Positions 51,142-60,519 are shown, counted from the first letter of the stretch. The stretch: DNA of 64,000 nucleotides from Streptomyces sp. RFCAC02 (GCF_004193175.1 NZ_SAUH01000001.1:5055501-5119500); one strand, 5' to 3'. Numbers and translations: made by a program. The notes: generated by a model from the letters alone, not told the origin.

Positions 51142-52421
51142 CCGCGGACATGAGCAAGCTGCCCACAGGGTTCGGACGCCTGTGGACCGCCCAGACGGTG
51201 TCCTCGCTCGGCGACGGGGTGTCGCACGCCGCGCTGCCCCTGATCGCGCTGACGCTGACACGGGATCCGATGGCGCTCGCCGTCGTCACCGCCGCCGGAA
51301 CGCTGCCGTGGCTGCTCTTCGGCGTGCTCGGCGGCGCGCTGGTGGATCGCTGGGACCGTCGGCGCACCATGTGGGTCGCGGACGCGGCGCGCGCGGTGCT
51401 GCTCGTGATACCGGCGGCAGCGGCCGCGCTCGACGTGCTGAGCATTCCGCTGCTCGCGGCCGTCGCCTTCCTGCTCGGCCTCGGCGGGCTGTTCTTCGAC
51501 ACGGCCGCCACGGCCTACCTGCCGGACCTGCTCCGCCGCGACCCCGCGCTCCTGGAGCGCGCCAACTCCCGCCTGCGCGGCGCCCAGACCGCCATGTCCG
51601 GATTCGCCGGGCCACCGGCGGGCAGCGCGCTGCTCGCGCTCGGGCGGGCGGTTCCACTGCTCACCGACGCGGTGTCGTTCCTGTTCTCCGCGCTGCTCGT
51701 CCGTACGCTGCCCGCCGTGCCCCGGCCCGTGCCCGAGGTCCGCGAGTCGCTGCTCCGGCAGGCGCGGGTCGGAGCCTCGTACGTCTTCCGTGACCGTCTG
51801 CTGCTCGGCCTCGCGCTCCGCCCGGCGGTCGGGAACGTCGCCTTCCTCGCCGTGGAGACCGTCCTCGCCCTCTTCGCGCACGACCACCTGGGCATCGGCA
51901 CGCAGGGCTTCGGCCTGCTCCTCACGGCGGAGGCCGCCGGCGGCCTGCTCGGCGCGGGCATCGCCTCCCGCCTCGGCCGGCGGCTCGGCACGGGCGCGGC
52001 GCTGACCTGCACGGCCGCGGTCGAGGGGCTTGCCGTCCTGGGCCTGGCCGGCGCCCCGAACCCGTACGCCGCCGGGCTGGCGCTCGCCGTCTGCGGGGCC
52101 GGCATGGGCGCCACGATGGTGCTCGCGCCCTCCCTGCGGCAGGCGATCGTCCCCGCCCACCTGATGGGCCGGGTCGCCTCCACCTCCCGCATGCTGGCCA
52201 TGTGCGCCGCCCCCGTCGGAGCCTTCGTCGGCGGCTGGCTGGCCACCGCCTACGACATCCGCACCCCGCTCTACGCCGCCGCCGGTCTCCTTCTCACCAT
52301 GACGGCCGTCACGGCGTCCATGACCAGCAACCGCCGGGTCGAGGCGGCGCTGCGTGCCGCCGCCCCGGACCGGGCGGTGACCGAGGAGCCCGCCCTGGCG
52401 AGCGCGCCCGACCCGGTGTGA
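51138..52421 (+). CDS. MFS transporter (drug-efflux type)
   Basis: 427 residues, 12 predicted membrane segments, with the MFS loop GGALVDRWDRRRTMWVADA between segments 2 and 3 and a hydrophilic central loop. It resembles the enterobactin-exporter/macrolide-efflux (MFS_3) branch. Start GTG overlaps the regulator's stop. Placed between the cyclodipeptide operon and the thiopeptide cluster, it could export either product, or be unrelated. Confidence 0.88.
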   Translation: MTADMSKLPTGFGRLWTAQTVSSLGDGVSHAALPLIALTLTRDPMALAVVTAAGTLPWLLFGVLGGALVDRWDRRRTMWVADAARAVLLVIPAAAAALDVLSIPLLAAVAFLLGLGGLFFDTAATAYLPDLLRRDPALLERANSRLRGAQTAMSGFAGPPAGSALLALGRAVPLLTDAVSFLFSALLVRTLPAVPRPVPEVRESLLRQARVGASYVFRDRLLLGLALRPAVGNVAFLAVETVLALFAHDHLGIGTQGFGLLLTAEAAGGLLGAGIASRLGRRLGTGAALTCTAAVEGLAVLGLAGAPNPYAAGLALAVCGAGMGATMVLAPSLRQAIVPAHLMGRVASTSRMLAMCAAPVGAFVGGWLATAYDIRTPLYAAAGLLLTMTAVTASMTSNRRVEAALRAAAPDRAVTEEPALASAPDPV

Positions 52422-52547
52422 CGCCGAGTCGGGTCCGGGCACCGGACGGCAGCCGTATCCCGTCCGCCGGCGAGCGGCGTCTTCCGCACCGCACCCGCTC
52501 GCGCCCGGAGAGGTCCGTGGGTGCGGGAGAACTCGCGGGTCGGCCCG

Positions 52548-52970
52548 TCAGTCGGGCGAATCCGTTGGAAGGGCCGCGAGGCGGCGGGCTTCGGCGGCGA
52601 CCTGGTCCACGGTCCTGTCGCCGTAGTCGAGGGTGTCGTACTCGTCGTCGAGTTCGGCGAGGCGCTCGGTCAGGGGCAGCTCATGTCCGTGATGCCGGTG
52701 GACCCAGGAGGTGAACTCCCGGGGAGTGAACTCCCCGGAGAGCGTGCGGCGGGCGAGTGCGCGGGCGGCGGCTTCGTGACCGGCCCTGCTGGCGACCGGA
52801 TGGAAGGTGAGGCCGAGTTCGCCGAGTGCGGCGGGAAGCAGGTCGTGGACGTCGTGGACCGCCTCGGCGCGCGTGCAGGCGGCGAGGATCCGGAGGCCAG
52901 GGGTGTCGAGTCCGGCGACAAGCGCATCACAGGCGGCGTTCACCACATCGATCGCTGTGATCTCCCCCAT
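52548..52970 (-). CDS. Conserved-type hypothetical protein
   Basis: 140 residues, acidic, soluble, no signal peptide. Helical stretches with EFTPREFTSWVHRHHGHELPLTERLAELDDEYDTLDY suggest a small regulatory or immunity-like protein, but no family was recognised. Codon use is normal for the genome. Convergent with the MFS gene. Confidence 0.65.
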   Translation of the reverse strand: MGEITAIDVVNAACDALVAGLDTPGLRILAACTRAEAVHDVHDLLPAALGELGLTFHPVASRAGHEAAARALARRTLSGEFTPREFTSWVHRHHGHELPLTERLAELDDEYDTLDYGDRTVDQVAAEARRLAALPTDSPD

Positions 52971-53524
52971 GCTCCAGAGGGCGGCATGGTCCTGCAGGGC
53001 GATCGCTGCGGATTCGGTCGACGTAACTCGGCCAGGTTCCCTTCGCTACGCGTCCGGGGCGAGCGGATTTCATCGACGGTGTCGCTCGGCGGCTCGTTCC
53101 GGCAGTCGGTCGGGCCCGTGCGGCAGGGCCTCTCTGCAAGCCGCCGGTGCGATGGCCGAGCAGCGGGGCGGAGGCCGCGATGCCGTGTCTGGTGGGAGCG
53201 CGCCCAAGCCGAAGGGGTGCTTGCCGGGGCCGTCGATGGCGCTCGACCGGGACGTGCGTTCATTGAAAGTTGACCTTTGTGGTCCGGTGATTCCCGATGG
53301 CGCTGCTTTGCTCCGGCCGCCCCACGTGTGACCCGGATGGTCGGAGAGTGCCGTTGCGGCGAGCACGCCACGCTCTGCATCAGGTGGGACATCCGCTCCT
53401 GCGGACCGGTCGCCGCCGCGCCAGCCCTTCGCTCGAAGTGTCTCCGAAGGCAGATGAATCACGTGCGCGAAGAATGTTTAACGAGGGGCTCATGGTGTAC
53501 GAACTCTCCTTTGTTGCACGAGTA
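52971..53524. other. Intergenic region before the thiopeptide cluster
   Basis: About 550 bp without a gene I can support. Short open frames on both strands lack ribosome-binding sites and have poor codon bias. GC content falls toward 53450-53530 (AATGTTTAAC, TTTGTTGCAC), as expected for a promoter region. It may contain decayed sequence; no transposase ends were found. Confidence 0.5.
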
Positions 53525-53554
53525 TTGACGTGATTTCAGCGCCCGCCCTACTGT
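53525..53554 (+). promoter_or_regulatory. Promoter of the thiopeptide cluster
   Basis: TTGACG (53525-53530) and TACTGT (53549-53554) with an 18-bp spacer, a good sigma-70-type match in an AT-rich stretch. The expected transcription start is about 53561, just before the CebR-type box. Confidence 0.6.
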
Positions 53555-53567
53555 CCCCCACGGCTCA

Positions 53568-53581
53568 TGGAAGCGCTCCCA
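53568..53581. promoter_or_regulatory. CebR-type box upstream of the thiopeptide cluster
   Basis: TGGAAGCGCTCCCA differs by one base from the CebR palindrome TGGGAGCGCTCCCA seen intact before the xylanase gene. It lies directly downstream of the promoter and upstream of the ribosome-binding site, the place for a roadblock-type LacI repressor. Confidence 0.65.
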
Positions 53582-53593
53582 CGGGGAGGTGGC

Positions 53594-55474
53594 ATGCGAC
53601 CGCGACTACGTCAGGACGTCAGATTCGCCGAGGGCACGGACGGGGACGTCCTCGTCCACGGCGACAACGGAAGCTGCACCCTCCGGGGCCGGGGCGCGTA
53701 CCCGCTCCTGACCCGGCTGGCCCCGCTGCTGACCGGTGAACGCACCCTCGACGACCTCACCCGAGGGCTCCCCGGGCCGACACGGGACGTCATCACCGGG
53801 CTCGTGGACGCGCTCGCCGCCCAGGACTTCGTGGTGGACGCGCGCCCCGACCGCCCGCACACCCTCTCCGACGCCGAGACACGGACGTACGCCGACGAGA
53901 TCGCGTTCATCGCCCACGCGGTGGACTCGCCCGAGCACCGCTTCGAGCGCGTGCGGCGCGCCCGCCTCGTCCTCGTGGCCCACGCCCCGGCGGCCGGCGC
54001 CGTGCTGGACGCCCTGGTCGGCGCGGCCCTCACGGCGGGGTGGCGCGACGTGCGCGTGGCCGGCGCCGATCCGCTCCGCGTCGAGGACATCGCGCGCCGC
54101 GCCCGGCGCGACCCCGCCCAGTCGGTCCGTGCCCTGCCGGCGGACACCGATCCGTTCGCCGCCCTTCCCGGCACGGTCGTCCTGCAGGTGGCCACGGAGA
54201 CGGCCGACCTCGTCGACGGCTGCCGCGCCTGCCACCGCGGCGGCGCCGCCCTCGGGCAACTGCTCCTGCACCCCACCGAGGCGTGGCTGACGGAGGTCGG
54301 TCCACCCGCCCGCACACAGGCCGAGTCGGGCTGGCTCCGCCTGACCCCGCCCGCCGCCGGGGGACAGGCCGCGCCCGAGCTGCTGACCGGCTCCGTCCCG
54401 GCGCTGCTGGCAGGCCGGCTGACGCTCGCCGCGTTCTCCCACGTCACCGGCCTCGACAGACCCCGGCCGGCGGACGGTTCCCCGGCCGCCGTCCTGGTCC
54501 ACGTGGACCTCCACAGCCTCGACTCCGTCCCCCACCGGGTGGTGCCCCATCCCTCGGCCGTCGCGGTCACGGCCCCCGCCCGGCGGTCGCCGTCCGGCGA
54601 TGCGGAGATCCGCGCCCGGGTGGCGGAACTGGCCTCCCTGCCGCCCGTGCCGGCGGAGGAACTGCTGCGCCGCGCCGCCCCGCTCGTGGACGCCAGGACC
54701 GGACTGCTGCGCCTCCTCGACGAGGACGACCTCCCCCAGATCCCGCTCGCGGTGTGCCGCGCCGCGCTCGCGGACCGTGCCGCTCCCACGCTGCTCGGCT
54801 GGGGCACGGACCGTACGGAGGCACGCGCCCGCGCGGTCATGTCGGCCCTCGCCGCCCACGGGGTGGCCTCGGTGGACGGCGGCTCCGTCCTCGGCGTGGA
54901 GCCGGACACCGGCCGCCCGCGCGCCGTCCCCGCGAAGGCGCTGCGGGCCGTGGCGGGTACGGGCGTCGCGGGCGGCGCCACCTGGGCGGACGCACTGGCG
55001 GCGGCGCTGCGCGGAGCGTACGAGGGCGTGCTCGCGGAGCGCGTCGCGGCCGCCGGACCCACGGGACTCCCGCCGGCCGCGCCACTCCACGACGGCCTCA
55101 CCGGACGGGCCGCCGAGCTGCGCCGCCTGCTCGCCGCCGCCGGCGCCGAGCCGTCGGTGCGGGACCTGACGCCGCCGCTCGGGCTGCCCGCGTTCGCCTT
55201 CCTCCAGGCCGGCCGGACGGTCGCGCTGACGTGCGCCGCCACACCGGACGACGCCGTCGCCGACGGTCTCGAACGGGTGCTGGCGCGCTGGCAGACCGGC
55301 GACGGCGCCGCGACGGCCGGACCGGTGCCGTGGCCGGTCGGCGGCGACCCGGCGGCCGCCGTCCCGGTGCTGGCCGAGGCCCTGCGGCGGGCGGGCCGTG
55401 TCCCGGTGGCCGTGCCGCTGGCGGACGGCCACGCGCTGCCGTTCACCGTGGCGGTGGTGAGCGCCGATGCCTGA
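53594..55474 (+). CDS. Ocin-ThiF/RRE-type azole-forming partner protein (TbtF-like)
   Basis: 626 residues. The N-terminal 85 residues look like a PqqD-like RiPP recognition element (winged-helix type, from VRFAEGTDGDVLVHGDNG to VITGLVDALAAQDFVV). The rest resembles E1/ThiF-like partners of thiopeptide cyclodehydratases, without an obvious complete adenylation motif. These proteins bind the leader peptide and deliver it to the YcaO enzyme. ATG at 53594 with GGGGAGG 4 bp upstream is chosen over an ATG at 53567, which lies inside the CebR-type box. First gene of the cluster. Confidence 0.8.
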   Translation: MRPRLRQDVRFAEGTDGDVLVHGDNGSCTLRGRGAYPLLTRLAPLLTGERTLDDLTRGLPGPTRDVITGLVDALAAQDFVVDARPDRPHTLSDAETRTYADEIAFIAHAVDSPEHRFERVRRARLVLVAHAPAAGAVLDALVGAALTAGWRDVRVAGADPLRVEDIARRARRDPAQSVRALPADTDPFAALPGTVVLQVATETADLVDGCRACHRGGAALGQLLLHPTEAWLTEVGPPARTQAESGWLRLTPPAAGGQAAPELLTGSVPALLAGRLTLAAFSHVTGLDRPRPADGSPAAVLVHVDLHSLDSVPHRVVPHPSAVAVTAPARRSPSGDAEIRARVAELASLPPVPAEELLRRAAPLVDARTGLLRLLDEDDLPQIPLAVCRAALADRAAPTLLGWGTDRTEARARAVMSALAAHGVASVDGGSVLGVEPDTGRPRAVPAKALRAVAGTGVAGGATWADALAAALRGAYEGVLAERVAAAGPTGLPPAAPLHDGLTGRAAELRRLLAAAGAEPSVRDLTPPLGLPAFAFLQAGRTVALTCAATPDDAVADGLERVLARWQTGDGAATAGPVPWPVGGDPAAAVPVLAEALRRAGRVPVAVPLADGHALPFTVAVVSADA

Positions 55475-55522
55475 GACGCCGAACGTTCCCGCTGCCCCGC
55501 ACCGTGACGGCGGTGACGTCCG

Positions 55523-57496
55523 ATGACCGGTACGACGAGTGCCGTGCGGGCCACGGCGGCGGGTGAACGCGCCGCGCCGGTGACCGCGCTGGCGGGCACG
55601 GGCCGTCTGCACACCGCGGTCCGCGCGGCCCTGCGCACCGCCGGCCACACGACGGTCCCCGCGACGGCGTCCCACGGCGCGTCCGCGCTCGTCGTGGTCG
55701 CCGACACCGAGCGGGTGGCCGCCCCCGCCGCGCCGGACGTGCCGTGGCTGCCGGTGCGGGTGGACACCGGGTGGGTGTGCGCCGGGCCGCTGGTCCGCCC
55801 CGGCCGCGCGGGCTGCCCGACCTGCGCCGAACGCCGCCGCGCCGTGAACCGCCCCGACGCGGCCGGCCGGCGCGCACTGCGTGAACGGTACGGCGCCGAG
55901 GTGACCGCCCGGCCGAACACCCTCCTCACCCCGCTCATCACCGCCACGGTCGCCGCGCTCGTCACCGACGACATCGACCGCCTGCGCCACGACGCCGCAC
56001 CGCCCCGCACGGAGGGGGCCGTCCTGCGCGTCCGGCTGACGGACGGCCGCACTTCCCGCCACCTGCTGCTGCCCGACCCACTGTGCCCCGACTGCGGACG
56101 CCTGCCCGACGACCGGCCCGGCGCCGGCCGCCCCGAGCCGCGCCCCGTACGCCCCGCGCGCCCAGGCGGCCTCCGCGTCCGCGAACTCACCGGCCTCGAG
56201 GCCGAGCTGACCGGCCGCTACGTCGACGCCGAGACGGGCGTCGTGCAGTCCCTCGCCGACGGCCCCGACGGGGGAGCGGTCGCGGCCGTGGCACGGTTCC
56301 GCCCGGCGCTGGCCACCCGCGCGGGCCAGCACGGCTACGGCCGCGCCGCCGATCACGCCGCCGCGCGCCTCACCGCCCTGACCGAGGCCCTGGAACGGCT
56401 CGCCGGCATCCGTCCGCGCGGCCGTCGCACCGCCGTCCGGGCCGCGTTCGCCGACGTCGCCGACACGGCGCTCGACCCCCGCGCGCTCGGCGAGTACCCG
56501 GACGACTGGTACGACCGGCCCGGCGCACCGTTCGCCCGCTTCGACCCCGACCGGCCCGTCCCCTGGGTGTGGGGCTGGTCCTTCGCGCAGGGCCGGCCGC
56601 TGCTCGTGCCCGAGGCGTACGCGTACTACGGCCCCCGCCCCGCCGCCGAGCGGGCGCACCTCTACGAGACGTCGAACGGCTGCGCCCTCGGCGGCAGCCT
56701 GACGGAGGCGATCCTCCACGGCCTGCTGGAGGTCGCGGAACGGGACGCGTTCCTGACCACCTGGTACGCCCGGCTGCCCGCGCCCCGCGTCGATCTCGAC
56801 GCGGCCGCCGACCGGCGCGTCCCCGTCACCGCCGAGCACATCGGGCAGCGTCTCGGCTACGAGGTGACGGCCTTCGACACGACCCTGGAGCAGGGCGTGC
56901 CGGCGCTGTGGGTGGTGGCCGTCGACCGGGCGCGCGGCGCCGGCGGACGGCCCGCCCTGATGTGCGCCGCCGGCGCCCACCCCGACCCGGAACGCGCCCT
57001 GCTCGGCGCCCTCGTCGAACTCGGCCCCGCTCTCGCCGGCCTGCTCCGCCGCTACGACGCCACGGCGGCCGCACGCCTGGTGGCGGACGCCGACGCGGTG
57101 CACGGAATGGACGACCACGCCCTCCTGTACGGGCACCCGGACGCCGCCCGCCGGCTCGGCTTCCTCCCGTTCGACGGCCCGGCGCACCCGCCCGCGCGCC
57201 GGGCGATCCGCACCGACCCCGGCGACATCGGCGCCGGCCTCGCCGACCTCGTCGGCCGCTACCTGCGCACCGGCCTCGACGTCATCGCCGTGGACACCAC
57301 CGCGTCCGAGCACCGGGCCGGCGGTTTCCGCAGCGCGAAGGTCATCGTGCCGGGGACGGCGTCGATGACCTTCGGACACCGCCACCGCCGCGTCCACGGC
57401 CTGCCGCGCCTGCTGAGCGCGCCCCGCAGGCTCGGGCACGCGGACCGCGACCTGACCCCCGGCGAACTCAACCCGCACCCGCACCCGTTCCCCTGA
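55523..57496 (+). CDS. YcaO cyclodehydratase (TbtG-like, C-D fusion)
   Basis: ATP-dependent enzyme that turns Cys (and possibly Ser/Thr) of the precursor into azolines; 657 residues. The N-terminal third is an E1-like partner domain with zinc-type C98-PT-C101 and C188-PD-C191 pairs. The YcaO domain follows (about 235-650) with the ATP-site helices LTALTEALERLAG and LLEVAERDAFLTTW and the C-terminal Pro-rich end PHPHPFP that is typical of azoline-forming YcaOs. Starts 48 bp after the preceding gene. Confidence 0.93.
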   Translation: MTGTTSAVRATAAGERAAPVTALAGTGRLHTAVRAALRTAGHTTVPATASHGASALVVVADTERVAAPAAPDVPWLPVRVDTGWVCAGPLVRPGRAGCPTCAERRRAVNRPDAAGRRALRERYGAEVTARPNTLLTPLITATVAALVTDDIDRLRHDAAPPRTEGAVLRVRLTDGRTSRHLLLPDPLCPDCGRLPDDRPGAGRPEPRPVRPARPGGLRVRELTGLEAELTGRYVDAETGVVQSLADGPDGGAVAAVARFRPALATRAGQHGYGRAADHAAARLTALTEALERLAGIRPRGRRTAVRAAFADVADTALDPRALGEYPDDWYDRPGAPFARFDPDRPVPWVWGWSFAQGRPLLVPEAYAYYGPRPAAERAHLYETSNGCALGGSLTEAILHGLLEVAERDAFLTTWYARLPAPRVDLDAAADRRVPVTAEHIGQRLGYEVTAFDTTLEQGVPALWVVAVDRARGAGGRPALMCAAGAHPDPERALLGALVELGPALAGLLRRYDATAAARLVADADAVHGMDDHALLYGHPDAARRLGFLPFDGPAHPPARRAIRTDPGDIGAGLADLVGRYLRTGLDVIAVDTTASEHRAGGFRSAKVIVPGTASMTFGHRHRRVHGLPRLLSAPRRLGHADRDLTPGELNPHPHPFP

Positions 57497-57560
57497 CCGC
57501 GCCCGACCGCACCACCACCTGCCGACGCCGACCGACCGAGCCCGACGAGGAGGTACGCCC

Positions 57561-60401
57561 GTGACCGAGCCCGAAGCACCGCCGCGCCCCGGCACCGCGC
57601 TGCGCGCCTACCTGCGTACGGTGCGGGACGCGCCGCCGCGCCCCCTGCCCGCCGGCGACGAACCGGCCGGCGCCAAGCACTACCCCGGCGCCCCCCGTGT
57701 CCCGCTGCCGGGCGGCCCGTCGCCCGCGTCCGCGCGGGACGGGGAAGCCGTCTTCCTGGGGGAGCTGCTGCACAACCTGGTCGGTGTCGTACGGGCGACG
57801 TGGTGCCACCCGGTGCCGTCGGCGGGCGGTCCCGCCGCCATGCCGCCGGTCGTGCTCGCGGGGCGGCCCGCGCCGTCGGGGGGCGCGCTGCACCCGATGG
57901 AGGCGTACGTGGCCTGCCGCCGCGACACGTACCCGGGTCCCGGTCTCCACCACTACGCGCCGGTCCACCACGCCCTGGAGCGGGTCCACGGCGGCGACCT
58001 GTCGGCCGCTCTCGCCGGAACGCTCCACCGGCCGCCCGCCGGACCGCCGGACGCCGTCATCGTCCTGACCGCCGTGTTCCGGCGCACGCTCGCCGGTTAC
58101 GGCGAGTTCGGCTACCGCCTCATCTGCCAGGAGACGGGCGTGCTGGCCGCGCAGGCGACGGCCGTCGCCGAGGCGCTGGGCGGGTGGGTGACGACGCACC
58201 TGTCCTTCGCCGACGAGGACGTGGACGCGCTGCTCGGCCTGGACGGCGCGCGGGAGAGCGGCATGGCGCTGCTCACCGTGTCGTTCCCGTCCGCCACGGC
58301 CGGGGGCGCCGTACGTCGCGACGCACCACCCGCGGGGAGTACGGCGCCCGCCGCGCCGCGTCCGGCTTCGCGGCCGGGGGAAACCGGGGTTGCCGGTCCG
58401 GCACCCGCTGTCGGCCCGGGCGCGGTTCCGCCGGGGGAGGGGACGTTGCCCGGCGCGGCACTGCCGGGCGGCCGGTCGGTGACCGGGGCACAGGGCGCCA
58501 CGGGTGCCGGTCTCGGCCCGTGGCCCGCGCGGGGCACGGTCGCCGCAGGGCTGAGGTCCGACGGCGGACATTCCGTCGATGCGTACCTGCCGGCCGATGC
58601 GGACACGACGGAGTCGCGCGCTGCCGCGACCGAGGCCGCCACGGGTTCCGGCGCGGCCACGCCGGAGCCGTCCGTGGAGGCAGGGGAGGGGGCGTTCGCA
58701 GGCGCGCCGTTCGTGGCCGGTGCCGCCGTCAGTGCCGGATCGACTCCATCGCGGGGGCGGTTCGAGCCCGGGGCGCGTGCCGCTTCGGGTCCCGGTTCGC
58801 GCGCCGGTCAGCCCACGGTCGCCGGTCCCGATGCGGCTGCGCCGGCCGTTCCGGCGGCGACCGGGTCGGGCGCGGCCCCGCGACTGGGCACACCACTCCC
58901 GCACGCGCCGGCGGACTCACCGGCCGAGGGCACCGAGGCCGATCCGCCGGCCGCGTCCGAGCCTGCTGTCGAGCGGTCGGCCATCGCGGCCGGGACCGGT
59001 GCGACGCTTCCGGGTGGTCTCTGCGTCTCCGGTCCGGGCGCGGCTTCGCGTCCCGCGCCGGAGCCGTCCGTGGAGGCGGGGGATGGGGCGTTCGCGGGCG
59101 CGCCGTCCGTGTCCGGTGCCGCCGTCGGTTCGAGCACGGTTGCGCCGGACGGCCCGGGCACCGATGTCGATCCGCCGGCCGCGCCCGGGCCTGCTGCCGC
59201 GCTGTGCGGTCCGGTCGTGTCCGGGCCGGACACGGCCGCCGCCCCGCCGGAGTCCGACGGCGGGTACGCCGCGGCTGCCGGTCTCGGTGCGGCGCTGCCG
59301 GCCGACCTCGCGGCCGTGACCTTGCACGCCGCGTCACGTCGCTTCCCCCGACAGGCCGTTCCGCCGTCCGCTCCCGGCGGCACGGCCCCGTCGGACACAG
59401 CCTCGCGTCCGGGGCGACCGTCTGCGGGGGAGGGCGTGGTCGCCCGCCTCGCGCCGGGGGCCTCCGCAGGCGCGGACGGTTCCGGAACGGCTCCGCCGGA
59501 CGGTCGGATCGAGTCCGAACGGCATACCGCTGTGCGTCTCGCTCCGCTGCCCGTGCCGCTGGACGAGGCGGCGATCACCGGCCCGCCGTCCACTGGCGAC
59601 GTCGGCGAGACATCGCGTCCCGGGCAGCCGTCCGCCGGGGAGGGCGTGGACACCCGCCTCGAGCCGGGGGGCTCTGCCGGCCCGTCGTCCGCGCCCGGGG
59701 CCGTCGGCCCGCAGGGCCGGGACGGTGCGGCCCCGGCGCTCCCGCTCCCGGCTCCCGCGCCGGTACGCCTCGCCGCCGGTGTGGCGGAACGCGTCTCCCC
59801 GGCGGCCGGTTTCCGTCCCGAACCGGTGTCACCGACCACTCTCGCCACCCTGCTGGCCGCCGCCACCGTGCCCCTGGACCTGTACGAGCCCGACCCCGTC
59901 ACCCTCCACCTGCTCGCCCTGCGCGTCTCGGAACTGCCCGTCGGCGCCTACCGGTACGACCCGCACCGGCACACGCTGATGGCGACCGGCGGCCCCGACA
60001 CCGTGACCGCCCTCACCACCGCCTCCCTGGCCGCCAATACACGTCTCGCCCTGCGCGGTGCCGCCCTGGTGCTCGTCCCCGTGGGCGATCCGCTGTCGGG
60101 CGTCGCCACCCACGGGGACCGCTGGTACCGCGTCCAGCAGGCCCGCGCCGGTCACGCCGTGCACCGCGCAACGCTCGCCGCGACCGCCCTCGGTCTCACC
60201 GCCCGGATCCACTCCGACGGCACCAATCCCGTCACCGACACCGCGCTCGGCGTGGCCGGCGCCGACGCGCGCGGCCTGTCGTTCCTCGCCGTCGGCCGGC
60301 CGCGCCTCGGCGGCCCGACCCTGACCCGCCGGCTGGCGCCGTTCCCGCGCGCCGCCGGCCCGCCCGACCCGACCGTCCCACCCCTCCCGCGCCCCCGCTG
60401 A
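57561..60401 (+). CDS. SagB-type azoline dehydrogenase with a giant low-complexity insertion
   Basis: FMN enzyme that oxidises azolines to azoles, 946 residues, about twice the family norm. A first nitroreductase half (about 1-245; PSGGALHPMEAYV, then GYRLICQETGVLAAQ) and a second half (about 735-946; PVGAYRYDP, then IHSDGTNPVTDTALG) flank an approximately 490-residue Pro/Ala/Gly/Ser/Thr-rich linker built partly of repeated units. TbtE-type dehydrogenases in thiopeptide clusters also contain two such halves, but not with this linker as far as I know. GTG at 57561 has GAGGAGG 7 bp upstream. Confidence 0.85.
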   Translation: MTEPEAPPRPGTALRAYLRTVRDAPPRPLPAGDEPAGAKHYPGAPRVPLPGGPSPASARDGEAVFLGELLHNLVGVVRATWCHPVPSAGGPAAMPPVVLAGRPAPSGGALHPMEAYVACRRDTYPGPGLHHYAPVHHALERVHGGDLSAALAGTLHRPPAGPPDAVIVLTAVFRRTLAGYGEFGYRLICQETGVLAAQATAVAEALGGWVTTHLSFADEDVDALLGLDGARESGMALLTVSFPSATAGGAVRRDAPPAGSTAPAAPRPASRPGETGVAGPAPAVGPGAVPPGEGTLPGAALPGGRSVTGAQGATGAGLGPWPARGTVAAGLRSDGGHSVDAYLPADADTTESRAAATEAATGSGAATPEPSVEAGEGAFAGAPFVAGAAVSAGSTPSRGRFEPGARAASGPGSRAGQPTVAGPDAAAPAVPAATGSGAAPRLGTPLPHAPADSPAEGTEADPPAASEPAVERSAIAAGTGATLPGGLCVSGPGAASRPAPEPSVEAGDGAFAGAPSVSGAAVGSSTVAPDGPGTDVDPPAAPGPAAALCGPVVSGPDTAAAPPESDGGYAAAAGLGAALPADLAAVTLHAASRRFPRQAVPPSAPGGTAPSDTASRPGRPSAGEGVVARLAPGASAGADGSGTAPPDGRIESERHTAVRLAPLPVPLDEAAITGPPSTGDVGETSRPGQPSAGEGVDTRLEPGGSAGPSSAPGAVGPQGRDGAAPALPLPAPAPVRLAAGVAERVSPAAGFRPEPVSPTTLATLLAAATVPLDLYEPDPVTLHLLALRVSELPVGAYRYDPHRHTLMATGGPDTVTALTTASLAANTRLALRGAALVLVPVGDPLSGVATHGDRWYRVQQARAGHAVHRATLAATALGLTARIHSDGTNPVTDTALGVAGADARGLSFLAVGRPRLGGPTLTRRLAPFPRAAGPPDPTVPPLPRPR
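58661..59131 (+). repeat. In-frame direct repeat pair A in the dehydrogenase linker
   Basis: A unit of about 75 bp at 58661-58735 recurs at 59057-59131 with few substitutions. The offset of 396 bp is a multiple of three, so both encode EPSVEAGxGAFAGAPxVxGAAV. A weaker repeat of the intervening Asp-Pro-Pro-Ala motif occurs near 58940 and 59168. Confidence 0.85.
59403..59670 (+). repeat. In-frame direct repeat pair B in the dehydrogenase linker
   Basis: About 58 bp at 59403-59460 recurs at 59613-59670 (offset 210 bp, in frame). Both encode SRPGxPSAGEGVxxRLxPG. Confidence 0.8.
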
Positions 60402-60417
60402 GGACGCGGCCACGAAA

Positions 60418-60455
60418 CGCGCCCCGGGGAACCGTCCCGACGGCCCCGGGGTGCG
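60418..60455 (+). terminator. Hairpin after the dehydrogenase gene
   Basis: CGCGCCCCGGGG (60418-60429) pairs with CCCCGGGGTGCG (60444-60455), one G-U pair, 14-nt loop. It lies between the dehydrogenase and precursor genes and may separate their transcripts or structure the precursor leader. Confidence 0.5.
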
Positions 60456-60519
60456 CACCGCGCGGCACCCGCCGGCGCGGTGTGCGCTCCCTCCACCACC
60501 GAATGAAGGAGACACCACC

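Noticed and set aside
48086..52421. P450 or methyltransferase tailoring genes for the cyclodipeptide pathway
   Set aside because: None is present; downstream are only a regulator and an MFS exporter.
52521..53273. 250-codon plus-strand frame across 52548-52970 and the adjacent gap
   Set aside because: Poor amino-acid composition, no homology pattern, and it overlaps the better minus-strand gene; treated as chance.
53070..53462. Possible transposase remnant before the thiopeptide cluster
   Set aside because: No inverted-repeat ends, no recognisable DDE-type motifs and no consistent frame; not reported as a mobile element.
58661..59670. Spaced repeats resembling an array
   Set aside because: Only two copies of each of two different units, in frame within a coding region, no regular spacers; not CRISPR.
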